Assembly: GCA_947464995.1 (NCBI GenBank)
Contig: CANHZG010000003.1
Span: 1-43,686 of the forward strand
Direction of reading: 5' to 3'
Length of the DNA: 43,686 nt
DNA from: Comamonadaceae bacterium
Lineage (GTDB): Bacteria > Pseudomonadota > Gammaproteobacteria > Burkholderiales > Burkholderiaceae_C
Positions 1 to 8,248 of this stretch are shown piece after piece. The notes beneath the pieces are model-generated. The model worked only from the letters and a program-made list of their open reading frames with translations, did not search any database and was not told where the DNA came from. Position 1 is the first letter of the stretch; each line of letters begins with the position of its first letter. A program made the position numbers and the translations under genes.

Positions 1-3000
1 AAGCCGATGTAAGTTGCCGGGCAGGAGCGCGGAGTTTTGCCAATCGGGGTTTGGTCCACTTCGAGCACGCGGTCTACGGACTCAAAGCCGCTGACGCTGT
101 TGCAGCCGGTCCAGCGGATTTTTTCGCCAGCGTCCAGCGCGTCGCGTCCGGCTTTGGTACTGCGCTTTTGCACGCCGGTTTGCACATTGGCCAGTAACAC
201 GTCACGCGCGAGCGTCGATTTGCCTGAGCCTGAAACGCCGGTAATCGCCACCAAGCGTTGCAGTGGAATATGGGCGGTGACGTCTTGCAGGTTGTGCAGG
301 TTGGCGCCGGTGACGGTGAGCCAGTCGATTTTTTGGGCTGATGCGCTTGCTGGGCTGGCAACGGGCGCCGGCTGCATTTGCTGCACAACTGCCAAATCGG
401 CATCCACCCCGGGGGCGCCCGCTGCTGCGCCAGACATGTGGGCACTGCGGCGCTCTACCAGTGCGGCGTAATCGGCGGCTTCGCGGCTACGAACGGCCAA
501 GTCGGCATTGGCTAGTTCACTGGTCGTTTGTTGCGCGGCGGCCACCGCAGCCTTTGCCGCTTTGGCGCTGAGTTTTTTGCTCGGTTGCGCCGCGTACCCC
601 ACGGAGGAGAGCGGCACAGACGTCTCAAATGAAGCCATTGCACGCCGCACACCCAAAGGATGGCGCATGGCATGCAACAAATAGCGCCCGGTTTGCGACT
701 CGGGTGCGGCCTGCACGTCGGCCACCGAGCCTTGCGCCACCAGACGGCCACCGCGTTTGCCAGCGCTGGGGCCAATGTCGATGATGTGGTCGGCAGCGCG
801 TATGGTGTCCTCGTCGTGCTCTACCACCACCAGGGTGTTGCCCTTGTCGCTCAGGGACTGCAGGGCGCCCAATAGAATTTTGTTGTCGCGCGCGTGCAGT
901 CCGATGGTGGGCTCATCAAGCACGTAGCACACGCCTTGCAGGTTGCTGCCCAGTTGCGCGGCCAGGCGGATGCGCTGCGCCTCGCCGCCGCTCAAGGATG
1001 GTGCGCCCCGGTCCAGCGTCAGGTAGCCCAAGCCCACTTCTTCCAAAAACTCTAGGCGGCTTTTGATCTCAGGAACCAGGTCGCGCGCAATATCGGCCTC
1101 ACGCTGGCTCAAGCCCCCGGCCAATTGCAGGCTTTGCACCCAGGCGCGTACGTCGCTCACGCTCAGGGCGGCGATGTCGGCAATGCCCACGCCGCAAAAG
1201 CGCACGGCGCGCGCGGTGGGGTTTAGGCGCGTGCCGTGGCATTGCGGGCAGGCGGTGTCGGCCAGGTCTTCGATGTCGGCCTCGGCAAAGGTTTGCTCGC
1301 GGCCCTGGTTGTTGTCGTCTTTGACCGAATCGTCAAACACCTTGCGCTGGTCTTTGGAAAGCAGCAGGCCGGTGCCTACACAACCAGGGCACCAGCCGTG
1401 TTTGCTGTTGTAGCTAAACAGGCGCGGGTCCAGCTCGGTGTACGACGTGGCGCAGACCGGGCAGGCGCGCTTGGTGGAAAACACCTCGCAGTGGCCTAGG
1501 CCCACGGTGCTGGCGCCCTGCTCCATCGCTGCCCGCAATCCATCGAGTTGGCTCATGACATGAACTACGCCCTTGCCGTGGGTGAGTGCCGTGGCCAGGG
1601 CCGCGCGCAGCTGCGCTTCTTGCGCCGGGTGCACATCCAGGCTGGCTACCGGCAGCTCAATGTGGTGCTCCTTGAAGCGGTCAATGCGCGGAAACCCGCT
1701 GGTCGGCACAAACTGGCCGTCGATGCGCAAATGGGTAAAGCCGCGCGGGCGCGCCCAGTCGGCCAGCTCGGTGTACACGCCTTTGCGCCCCACCACCAGC
1801 GGTGCAAGCAGGCCGATGTGCTGGCCCCGGTAGGTTTTGAGCAACTGCGCGGCGATGCTGTCGGCGCTTTGGGGTGCCACGGCGGCGCCGTCGTGGATGC
1901 AATGCTGCGTGCCCAGCTTGACGTAGAGCAGGCGCAAAAAGTGCCAGACCTCGGTGGTCGTGCCCACGGTGGACTTGCGCCCGCCCCGGCTCAAGCGCTG
2001 CTCAATGGCCACGGTGGGTGGAATGCCGTAGACCGCGTCCACCTCGGGCCGCCCTGCAGGCTGCACGATGGCGCGGGCGTAGGCGTTGAGGCTTTCCAGG
2101 TAGCGGCGCTGGCCTTCGTTGAACAGGATGTCAAAGGCGAGCGTTGATTTGCCGGAGCCGCTGACTCCGGTGACTACGCTGAATTTTCCTCTTGGGATGT
2201 TTACGCTTAGGGATTTGAGGTTGTGTTCTTTGGCGTTGACGATGCGGATATTGTTTGCGTTCCCCCCCTCACTCCCCCCGCCCTCTCTCGCCCCCGCCGG
2301 GGCGAAAGAGGGAGCTATAACAGCCACATTTGATCGCGCGTTTTTAGTCAGGGGACCACTGGCCACTACCAAATACTTTGCCGAGGGCTCGGCCACAACG
2401 TGGACCACGCCCATGGCGGCGGCGTAGTCGCGTAGGGCTTTGCCAGTGTGGCTGGTGGGGTGGAGCAGCAGGTCTTCGGGGGTGCCGTAGGCCACTACTT
2501 CGCCGCCGGCGTCGCCGCCTTCGGGGCCTAGGTCGATCAACCAGTCGCTGGCACGGATGACGTCCAGGTTGTGCTCGATTACTACTAGCGAGTGGCCTAC
2601 GTCCAAGAGCTTGCGCAGCGCGCGCATGAGCTTAGCGATGTCGTCAAAGTGCAGACCGGTGGTGGGTTCGTCCAGCATGAACAGCGTGCCCCGGCGCGCC
2701 AGCGCCTGGCGGCTGGCGCTGCTGGCTTTGGCGGCTTCGGCCAGAAAACCAGCCAGCTTGAGGCGCTGCGCCTCGCCGCCCGAGAGCGTCGGCACGGGTT
2801 GGCCGAGCTTGACGTATTCCAGGCCCACGTCGACGATGGGTTGCAGGGCGCGGATCACATCGCGATCATGGGCAAAAATTTGCGCTGCTTCGCTCACGGT
2901 CAGGTTGAGCACATCGGCCACGTTCAGCAGCACGCTGGGCTGGGGGCCGGGCGTTTGGCGCTCAATCACCACCTCCAAAATCTCGGGGCGGTAGCGCTTG

Positions 3001-5489
3001 CCGTCGCAGTCGGGGCAGCGCAGGTAGACGTCGCTCAAGAACTGCATCTCGATGTGCTCAAAACCCGAGCCTGTGCAGGTGGGGCAGCGGCCATCACCAC
3101 TGTTGAAGCTGAATTTGCTGGCGGTATAGCTGCGCTCACGCGCCAGCGGCGCCTGGGCGAACAGCTCGCGGATCGAGTCCCAGGCGCCCACAAAACTGGC
3201 CGGGTTGGAGCGCGCGGTTTTGCCAATGGGCGACTGGTCGACAAACACCACTTCGCTGAGCTGCTCGGCGCCCAGCAGGCGGCTGTGGGCGCCGGGGGTC
3301 TCAGTAGCTTTGCCGAAGTGGCGCAGCAGCGCCGGGGCCAGCACGTCTTGCACCAGCGTCGATTTGCCCGACCCGCTGACGCCGGTAATGCACACCAGGC
3401 GCTGCAGCGGTATCTCGACAGACACGTCTTTGAGGTTGTGTTCCGTGGCGCCTTCCAATACCAGGCGCGGCGTGTTGATGCCGACCATGCGCTTGAAGCC
3501 CATGCCCACTTGTTTGCGTCCGCCAAGGTAAGCGCCGGTCAGGGTGTCAGCGCCTTTGAGGTCTTCGGTGCTGCCGTCAAACACGATCTGGCCGCCCTTT
3601 TCGCCGGGGCCGGGGCCCATGTCGATCATGCGGTCAGCTGCCAGCATCACAGCCGGGTCGTGCTCCACCACCACTAAGGTGTTGCCGGCATCACGCAGGC
3701 GTTGCATGGCCACAATGATGCGGTGCATGTCACGCGGGTGCAGGCCGATGCTGGGTTCGTCCAGCACAAACAAGGTGTTGACCAGCGAGGTGCCCAAAGC
3801 AGTGGTCAGGTTGATGCGCTGCACCTCGCCACCGCTGAGCGTGCGGCTTTGGCGGTCCAGCGTGAGGTAGCCAATACCGACTTCGCACAGGTATTTCAGG
3901 CGGGTGGTGATTTCTTCGAGCAGCAGTTTGAGGGTTTTGGTTTCTGCTTCGGAGGCAGCTGGAAGCGCGGACTGGGCCTGCAACAAGTCAAAAAACCGGC
4001 GCAGACGGTCCAGCGGCATGAGCATCATGTCGTGCAGGCACAGGCCGGGCAGACTTTCTAGCTGCGTGCGGTTCCACTTCACGCCTTGCGGCAAAAAGCG
4101 TTTGGCCGGGGGCAGCACCGTATCGGCCTGGGCTTGGTTGCCGATGCGCCACAGCAGGCTCTCGGTTTTCAGGCGTGCGCCGCCACAGGTGCCGCAGGGG
4201 GTGTAACTGCGGTACTTGGACAGCAGCACCCGGATGTGCATTTTGTAGGCCTTGGTTTCCAGGTACTCAAAAAACCGGCCCACACCAAACCAGTGTTGGT
4301 TCCACTTGCCGTTCCAATTCGGCGAGCCGGTGAGCACCCAGTGCTGCTGCTCGGGCGTGAGCTTGTACCAGGGCGTGTCGCGCGGAATGCCTGCGGCCTC
4401 GGCATGGCGCATCAGGTCATCCTGGCACTCTTTCCAGGCCGGGGTCTGCATGGGCTTGATGGCGCCCGCGCGCAGCGTGAGCTTGTCATTGGGAATCACC
4501 AGACCGTAGTCCACCCCCACCACGCGCCCAAAACCCCGGCAGGCCTCGCAGGCGCCCACCGCCGAGTTGAAGGAAAACATGGACGCAATCGGGTCGGTGT
4601 AACGACGGTCGCTGCTGGGGCAATGCAAGCCGGTGGAAAGGCGCCAATCGGGCGCAGGCGCAGCGGTGGCGTCACTTGCTGCATCCTCGTCCGGCACCAC
4701 GTACACATTGAGCCGCCCACTGCCACGCTTGAGCGCCAGCTCAATCGCCTCCAGCACCCGCGCCTTATCGGCACCTGCGATGCGAAAACGGTCGGCCACC
4801 ACATCGAACACCTTGCGCGCTGCAAGCAAATTGGGGTCAGATTCAAGCAAATTGGGGTCAGATTCCAATTCCCGACGGGAATTGGAATCTGACCCCAATT
4901 TGCTTGACCCCGGCTTACCGACCCCCAATTCACGCTCGGCGTGGATCCGGGTGAAGCCGCTGGCACTGAGCCACTGGGCCAGTTCCTCGGCACTGGTTTG
5001 GGCAGGAAGTTCAACCGGAAAGGTCAAGACCAGGCGCGGGTTGTTCTGGGCCTCAGCCAGACGCGCAAGTGCGGCGTAAATTGTCTCGGGCGTATCGTGT
5101 TGCACCGGCAGGGCCGTGTCTTGATCAAACAGGCTAGCGGCCCGGGAAAAAAGAAGCTTGAGATGGTCGTTAAGCTCGGTCATCGTGCCCACGGTGGACC
5201 GGCTGGAGCGCACAGGGTTGGTCTGGTCGATGGCGATTGCCGGGGGTACGCCTTCGACTTTGTCCACCGCCGGTTTGTCCATGCGGTCCAGAAACTGGCG
5301 CGCATAGGCGGAAAAGGTTTCGACGTAGCGCCGCTGGCCCTCGGCGTACAGCGTGTCAAACACCAGACTCGACTTGCCCGAGCCACTCGGGCCGGTGACG
5401 ACCGTCAGCTCACCGGTGCGGATGTCGAGGTCGAGGTTCTTGAGATTGTGCTGCCGCGCCCCGCGAATGCGGATGGTGCCTTGGGACAT
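1..5489 (-). CDS. uvrA: Tandem (double-length) excinuclease ABC subunit UvrA, 3' partial
   Basis: DNA-damage recognition ATPase of nucleotide excision repair (partner UvrB), cytoplasmic. The minus frame opens at ATG 5489 and stays open to the left edge: 1829 residues, no stop. A usual UvrA has about 940. Two UvrA units follow each other. Unit 1 has Walker A GPSGSGKSS near residue 33, signature LSGGEVQRINL near 551, a second Walker A near 700, zinc-module pairs CPTC/CPDC near 800-830 and a second signature LSGGEAQRLKL near 900. Unit 2 begins near 1080, with Walker A GVSGSGKST near 1105, CPVC and CPGC, a signature near 1498 and a fourth Walker A near 1748; the rest lies outside. Oddities: residues 195-223 are encoded by a palindromic repeat, the linker near 1060-1070 by another hairpin, and the first zinc module of unit 1 has Cys290 but Ser where its CxxC partner should be. 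I recall double-length UvrAs from Burkholderiales. Family assignment is certain; retention of normal activity is not. Confidence 0.96.
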   Translation of the reverse strand, partial: MSQGTIRIRGARQHNLKNLDLDIRTGELTVVTGPSGSGKSSLVFDTLYAEGQRRYVETFSAYARQFLDRMDKPAVDKVEGVPPAIAIDQTNPVRSSRSTVGTMTELNDHLKLLFSRAASLFDQDTALPVQHDTPETIYAALARLAEAQNNPRLVLTFPVELPAQTSAEELAQWLSASGFTRIHAERELGVGKPGSSKLGSDSNSRRELESDPNLLESDPNLLAARKVFDVVADRFRIAGADKARVLEAIELALKRGSGRLNVYVVPDEDAASDATAAPAPDWRLSTGLHCPSSDRRYTDPIASMFSFNSAVGACEACRGFGRVVGVDYGLVIPNDKLTLRAGAIKPMQTPAWKECQDDLMRHAEAAGIPRDTPWYKLTPEQQHWVLTGSPNWNGKWNQHWFGVGRFFEYLETKAYKMHIRVLLSKYRSYTPCGTCGGARLKTESLLWRIGNQAQADTVLPPAKRFLPQGVKWNRTQLESLPGLCLHDMMLMPLDRLRRFFDLLQAQSALPAASEAETKTLKLLLEEITTRLKYLCEVGIGYLTLDRQSRTLSGGEVQRINLTTALGTSLVNTLFVLDEPSIGLHPRDMHRIIVAMQRLRDAGNTLVVVEHDPAVMLAADRMIDMGPGPGEKGGQIVFDGSTEDLKGADTLTGAYLGGRKQVGMGFKRMVGINTPRLVLEGATEHNLKDVSVEIPLQRLVCITGVSGSGKSTLVQDVLAPALLRHFGKATETPGAHSRLLGAEQLSEVVFVDQSPIGKTARSNPASFVGAWDSIRELFAQAPLARERSYTASKFSFNSGDGRCPTCTGSGFEHIEMQFLSDVYLRCPDCDGKRYRPEILEVVIERQTPGPQPSVLLNVADVLNLTVSEAAQIFAHDRDVIRALQPIVDVGLEYVKLGQPVPTLSGGEAQRLKLAGFLAEAAKASSASRQALARRGTLFMLDEPTTGLHFDDIAKLMRALRKLLDVGHSLVVIEHNLDVIRASDWLIDLGPEGGDAGGEVVAYGTPEDLLLHPTSHTGKALRDYAAAMGVVHVVAEPSAKYLVVASGPLTKNARSNVAVIAPSFAPAGAREGGGSEGGNANNIRIVNAKEHNLKSLSVNIPRGKFSVVTGVSGSGKSTLAFDILFNEGQRRYLESLNAYARAIVQPAGRPEVDAVYGIPPTVAIEQRLSRGGRKSTVGTTTEVWHFLRLLYVKLGTQHCIHDGAAVAPQSADSIAAQLLKTYRGQHIGLLAPLVVGRKGVYTELADWARPRGFTHLRIDGQFVPTSGFPRIDRFKEHHIELPVASLDVHPAQEAQLRAALATALTHGKGVVHVMSQLDGLRAAMEQGASTVGLGHCEVFSTKRACPVCATSYTELDPRLFSYNSKHGWCPGCVGTGLLLSKDQRKVFDDSVKDDNNQGREQTFAEADIEDLADTACPQCHGTRLNPTARAVRFCGVGIADIAALSVSDVRAWVQSLQLAGGLSQREADIARDLVPEIKSRLEFLEEVGLGYLTLDRGAPSLSGGEAQRIRLAAQLGSNLQGVCYVLDEPTIGLHARDNKILLGALQSLSDKGNTLVVVEHDEDTIRAADHIIDIGPSAGKRGGRLVAQGSVADVQAAPESQTGRYLLHAMRHPLGVRRAMASFETSVPLSSVGYAAQPSKKLSAKAAKAAVAAAQQTTSELANADLAVRSREAADYAALVERRSAHMSGAAAGAPGVDADLAVVQQMQPAPVASPASASAQKIDWLTVTGANLHNLQDVTAHIPLQRLVAITGVSGSGKSTLARDVLLANVQTGVQKRSTKAGRDALDAGEKIRWTGCNSVSGFESVDRVLEVDQTPIGKTPRSCPATYIG
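2281..2312. repeat. GC-rich inverted repeat in the uvrA inter-unit linker
   Basis: Arms 2281-2294 (ccctctctcgcccc) and 2299-2312 (ggggcgaaagaggg) pair at 13 of 14 positions around a 4-base loop. Next to it lies a run of C-rich sequence (2262-2280). It is translated within uvrA as a low-complexity Gly/Ala/Pro/Glu linker (APSFAPAGAREGGGSEGG) joining the two UvrA units. The style matches the CCCTCTC...GAGAGGG hairpins common between genes in betaproteobacteria, so a repeat probably became coding here. Confidence 0.65.
4823..4906. repeat. REP-like palindrome with 21-bp tandem copy, inside uvrA
   Basis: Bases 4844-4906 form a perfect palindrome: two 31-base arms around one central base at 4875. 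The outer 21 bases of the left arm (4844-4864, core ttggggtcagatt) are repeated directly just before it at 4823-4843. A weaker copy (aattgggggtcgg on the minus strand) may follow near 4920-4935. The 84 bases equal 28 codons, so the uvrA frame is kept; the minus strand reads SDSNSRRELESDPNLLESDP. This resembles REP/REPIN-type dispersed palindromes, normally intergenic. No REP-associated transposase lies in the window. Confidence 0.85.
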
Positions 5490-5537
5490 AGTGAATGCTC
5501 TCTGGAATGGGGAGCAGCATTCTAGGCAGTGGTGGGG

Positions 5538-6011
5538 TCAAGTTTGGAGTGCGTGCGCCAATTCTTGGCAGGCTTCGGGGCCGAGCGCGGCCTCGATCTT
5601 GGGCAAAAGCAATAGCAAGTCATCGCAACCAGCGGCCGACTCCACGGCCAGGTTCAGACGAAACCCCCTCAGACCCAAGCTGGCAGTGAGCTGTGTGGCC
5701 AGGGATTTGGCCAGGGTGTAACGCGCCTGTGCATTGTGCGTGGGGGGCAGCGAGGCTTCAACAGGGGATGCGCTATCGGACTCCATGGCAGGTGGCTCTG
5801 CGCGGGGCGCTTCCAACGCAAGCACCAAACCACTCTCCAATAGATGCTGCACGTCGGCCCAGGTGGCGCCCAAGCCAGCCGTTGCAGCCAGTACCTGGTC
5901 GGCGGTCTTTATGCCGTCAAAAAGAATAAAGCAGGAACGCTGACAGGCAGAAAAAAGGGGCGAACGTTGCTTGAACGCTTGTTGCCCTTTTTCCGTTTTC
6001 GAGTATTGCAT
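5538..6011 (-). CDS. Conserved hypothetical protein, 157 aa
   Basis: I do not recognise a named family with certainty. The soluble protein starts MQYSKTEKGQQAFKQRSP and has no signal peptide or membrane segment. The N-terminal part (about 1-70) looks like a small helical or winged-helix module, including CFILFDGIKTADQVL and a following helix. A Pro/Ala/Glu-rich linker (about 70-95) leads to an alpha-helical C-terminal half ending LGPEACQELAHALQ. From memory, proteins with this N-terminus are frequent in Comamonadaceae, sometimes as a module in regulators; that is recollection, not sequence proof. It lies 48 bases upstream of uvrA on the same strand and may be co-transcribed, but no functional link is visible. 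Confidence 0.75.
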   Translation of the reverse strand: MQYSKTEKGQQAFKQRSPLFSACQRSCFILFDGIKTADQVLAATAGLGATWADVQHLLESGLVLALEAPRAEPPAMESDSASPVEASLPPTHNAQARYTLAKSLATQLTASLGLRGFRLNLAVESAAGCDDLLLLLPKIEAALGPEACQELAHALQT

Positions 6012-6059
6012 CCAAGCAAGTATAGGTACTCGCCATAAACAATATTGCTTTCGTTAATT

Positions 6060-6224
6060 TTATTTCGCTTCGCTGGCAGCCTGTACCGGTGCGGCGGCTG
6101 GCGCCTCGGTGTGTGCGGCGTCGCCGCCGTGCTTTTCACCGCCCATATCAATATCTCCACCCTTGCTCAATATATAGATCGCCAAGGCCGCAAACACGGC
6201 AAATCCCACTGCAATTTTCCACAT
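6060..6224 (-). CDS. Small single-pass membrane protein, 54 aa
   Basis: The predicted protein starts MWKIAVGFAVFAALAIYILS, a single N-terminal membrane helix with three aromatic or basic residues at its edge. A short hydrophilic tail follows, with GGDIDMGGEKHGG and an Ala/Pro-rich C-terminus. I chose ATG 6224 because GGGG lies six bases before it; ATG 6230 would sit directly on that GGGG. A longer start at 6251 would lie inside the terminator hairpin. The reading frame begins straight after the U-tract of the upstream transporter terminator, so its mRNA must come from read-through or a promoter buried in that hairpin. The function is unknown. Confidence 0.6.
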   Translation of the reverse strand: MWKIAVGFAVFAALAIYILSKGGDIDMGGEKHGGDAAHTEAPAAAPVQAASEAK

Positions 6225-6234
6225 AGCCATCCCC

Positions 6235-6261
6235 AAAAAAAAGGCCCTCACAAAGAGAGCC
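6235..6261 (-). terminator. Rho-independent terminator after the MFS transporter gene
   Basis: On the minus strand, ggctctc (6261-6255) pairs with gagggcc (6249-6243) around a 5-base loop, with one G-U pair, followed by eight T (6242-6235). It lies about 60 bases past the transporter stop. Confidence 0.85.
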
Positions 6262-6270
6262 TGTAAATTA

Positions 6271-6291
6271 CCCCGACCGCGAGGGCCGGGG
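6271..6291 (-). other. Second hairpin just after the transporter stop
   Basis: On the minus strand ccccggcc pairs with ggtcgggg around ctcgc (one G-U pair). There is no T-run. It lies between the transporter stop and the true terminator. Next to it, 6295-6309 carries three tandem copies of caact. It may protect the transcript 3' end or assist termination. Confidence 0.5.
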
Positions 6292-6322
6292 CGTCAACTC
6301 AACTCAACTCAAGCACAAAGCA

Positions 6323-8083
6323 TTAGTCGTTGGCGTAAATGTCCACATCCTTGGTTTCGCTAACGAACAGGCCACCGATCACGACAGTTGCACCCGCAAT
6401 GATGACCGGGTACCAAAGCCCGTTGTACATATTGCCGGTCTGGGCCACGATCGCAAAAGCGGTGGTGGGCAGCAGGCCGCCAAACCAGCCGTTACCGATG
6501 TGGTAGGGCAAGCTCATGGACGTGTAACGGATGCGGGTGGGGAACATTTCAACCAGCATGGCGGCAATAGGGCCGTACACCATCGTTACCAACAACACCA
6601 GGTAGGTGAGGATGATGACCACGGTAACTTTGTCAAACTTGGCCATGTCCGCCTTGGCAGGATAACCAGCGGCTTTGAGCGCTGCACTCAGCTTGCCCGA
6701 GAAGACCGCGTCTTTGGCGGTTTTCTCGCCACTCAGGGCCTTTACGCTGGCGGTTGCGGCGCCGATGGCTTTGGCGTCCTTGGTCTCTGCGGCGTTCAGG
6801 TCGGCCAATTTCTTCTCAGCGGCTTCTTTGGCGGCAGCGATGTCCTCGGGCGTGACGACGGTCAGCACTTCGGTTTCACCCACTTTGATCACCGCAGGGG
6901 TTCCGGCAGGTGCCACCACGTTGTCGTAGCTCACCGATGCAGAGGCCAGCTTTTGCTTGGCGATGTCGCACGACGAGGTGAACTTCTTGGTGCCCGTGGG
7001 GTTGAACTGGAACGAGCATTCCGCAGGGTCGGCCGTAACCGTGACCTTGGCAGCGACTTGCGCAGCAGCCAAATCGGGGTTGGCTGCCTTGGTCAAGGCC
7101 GTGAACACCGGGAAGTAGGTGACCGCAGCCAAAAAGCAGCCGGCCAAGATGATGGGCTTGCGACCGATTTTGTCGGACAAGGCACCAAAGACGATGAAGA
7201 AGGGTGTGCCGATGACCAAAGAGATGGCGATCATGATGTTGGCCGTGGGGCCGTCCACCTTGAGCGCTTGGGTCAGGAAGAACAAGGCATAGAACTGGCC
7301 CGAGTACCAAACGACGGCTTGGCCGGCGGTCAGTCCAATGAGCGCCAAAATCACAATTTTCAGGTTTTTCCATTGTCCAAAGGCTTCGCTCAAGGGCGCT
7401 TTAGACGTCTTACCTTCGGCCTTCATCTTGGTGAAAGCGGGCGACTCATTCATGCTCAAACGAATGTAGACCGACACGCCCAACAACAAGATGGAGACGA
7501 TGAAGGGAACGCGCCAGCCCCAATCGGCAAAGGCTTCTTCGCCAATAAGCGTACGGGTACCCAAAATCACCATCAAACTCAGGAACAGGCCCAAGGTTGC
7601 GGTGGTTTGAATCCACGCGGTGTAAGCGCCACGCTTGCCTTGGGGCGAATGCTCGGCCACATAGGTCGCAGCGCCGCCGTACTCACCACCGAGCGCCAGG
7701 CCTTGCAGCATGCGCAGCGCAATCAGGATCACCGGAGCGGCAGCACCAATGGTCGCGTAATTGGGCAAGATACCGACGATAAAGGTCGACAAGCCCATGA
7801 TCAGGATCGTGACCAGAAAGGTGTACTTGCGTCCGATCATGTCGCCCAGACGGCCAAACACCAGCGCGCCGAATGGGCGCACTATGAAACCGGCAGCAAA
7901 CGCCAGCAGGGCAAAAATGAAGGCCGAACCTTCATCCAAACCACTGAAGAACTGCTTGGCAATAATGGCCGCCAAAGAGCCGTAGAGGTAAAAGTCGTAC
8001 CACTCAAAAACAGTGCCGAGGGAGGAAGCGAAGATAACTTTCTTCTCTTCTGCCGACATCGGGCGCGGTGCTGCAACTGCCAT
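6323..8083 (-). CDS. MFS transporter, metabolite:H+ symporter (MHS) type, with large loop insertion
   Basis: Inner-membrane secondary transporter of the sugar/MHS branch of the major facilitator superfamily (ProP, ShiA and KgtP are relatives). The protein has 586 aa from ATG 8083, which has GGAG about ten bases upstream; an earlier ATG (8146) has no good site. Family marks: SLGTVFEWYDFYLYG in helix 1, GRLGDMIGRKYTF in the loop 2-3, a GALSDKIGRKP repeat at the start of the second half, and PTRIRYTSMSLPYHIGNGWFGG late in the protein. Usual members have about 430-450 residues. The excess is a hydrophilic insert at about 333-480 between two membrane helices of the C-terminal half, with two cysteines (ECSF, SCDI) and an Ala/Lys/Glu-rich helical stretch. 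The topology suggests the periplasmic side. The substrate is unknown. It is monocistronic, with a terminator at 6235-6261. Confidence 0.9.
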   Translation of the reverse strand: MAVAAPRPMSAEEKKVIFASSLGTVFEWYDFYLYGSLAAIIAKQFFSGLDEGSAFIFALLAFAAGFIVRPFGALVFGRLGDMIGRKYTFLVTILIMGLSTFIVGILPNYATIGAAAPVILIALRMLQGLALGGEYGGAATYVAEHSPQGKRGAYTAWIQTTATLGLFLSLMVILGTRTLIGEEAFADWGWRVPFIVSILLLGVSVYIRLSMNESPAFTKMKAEGKTSKAPLSEAFGQWKNLKIVILALIGLTAGQAVVWYSGQFYALFFLTQALKVDGPTANIMIAISLVIGTPFFIVFGALSDKIGRKPIILAGCFLAAVTYFPVFTALTKAANPDLAAAQVAAKVTVTADPAECSFQFNPTGTKKFTSSCDIAKQKLASASVSYDNVVAPAGTPAVIKVGETEVLTVVTPEDIAAAKEAAEKKLADLNAAETKDAKAIGAATASVKALSGEKTAKDAVFSGKLSAALKAAGYPAKADMAKFDKVTVVIILTYLVLLVTMVYGPIAAMLVEMFPTRIRYTSMSLPYHIGNGWFGGLLPTTAFAIVAQTGNMYNGLWYPVIIAGATVVIGGLFVSETKDVDIYAND

Positions 8084-8248
8084 AGTTTTGTCTCCAATCG
8101 TTGAAAGTCCCCAAATGAGGAACGCTTCTATTCTTGGCCAAGGCACTGACCCTGCTCTTACGTGAAAATAACGCCAGCTTGCGTCAAACTGACCGAGCGC
8201 TGACCAACTAGGGGCAAACCCTCGCCCCGCGTTTCGCCATGCGGCAAA

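Noticed and set aside
2592-3677. Plus-strand 361-codon frame and other plus frames across 1-5500
   Set aside because: They are mirror frames of uvrA; the minus frame carries all ABC motifs in correct order and is open throughout.
4823-4906. CRISPR-like repeats
   Set aside because: Only one tandem copy plus its inverted copy exist, with no spacers and no cas genes; the palindrome pattern fits a REP-type element.
5529-5545. Fragment ggggtcaagtttgg as another copy of the uvrA palindromic repeat
   Set aside because: Similarity is limited to about nine bases and the arm is absent, so chance cannot be excluded.
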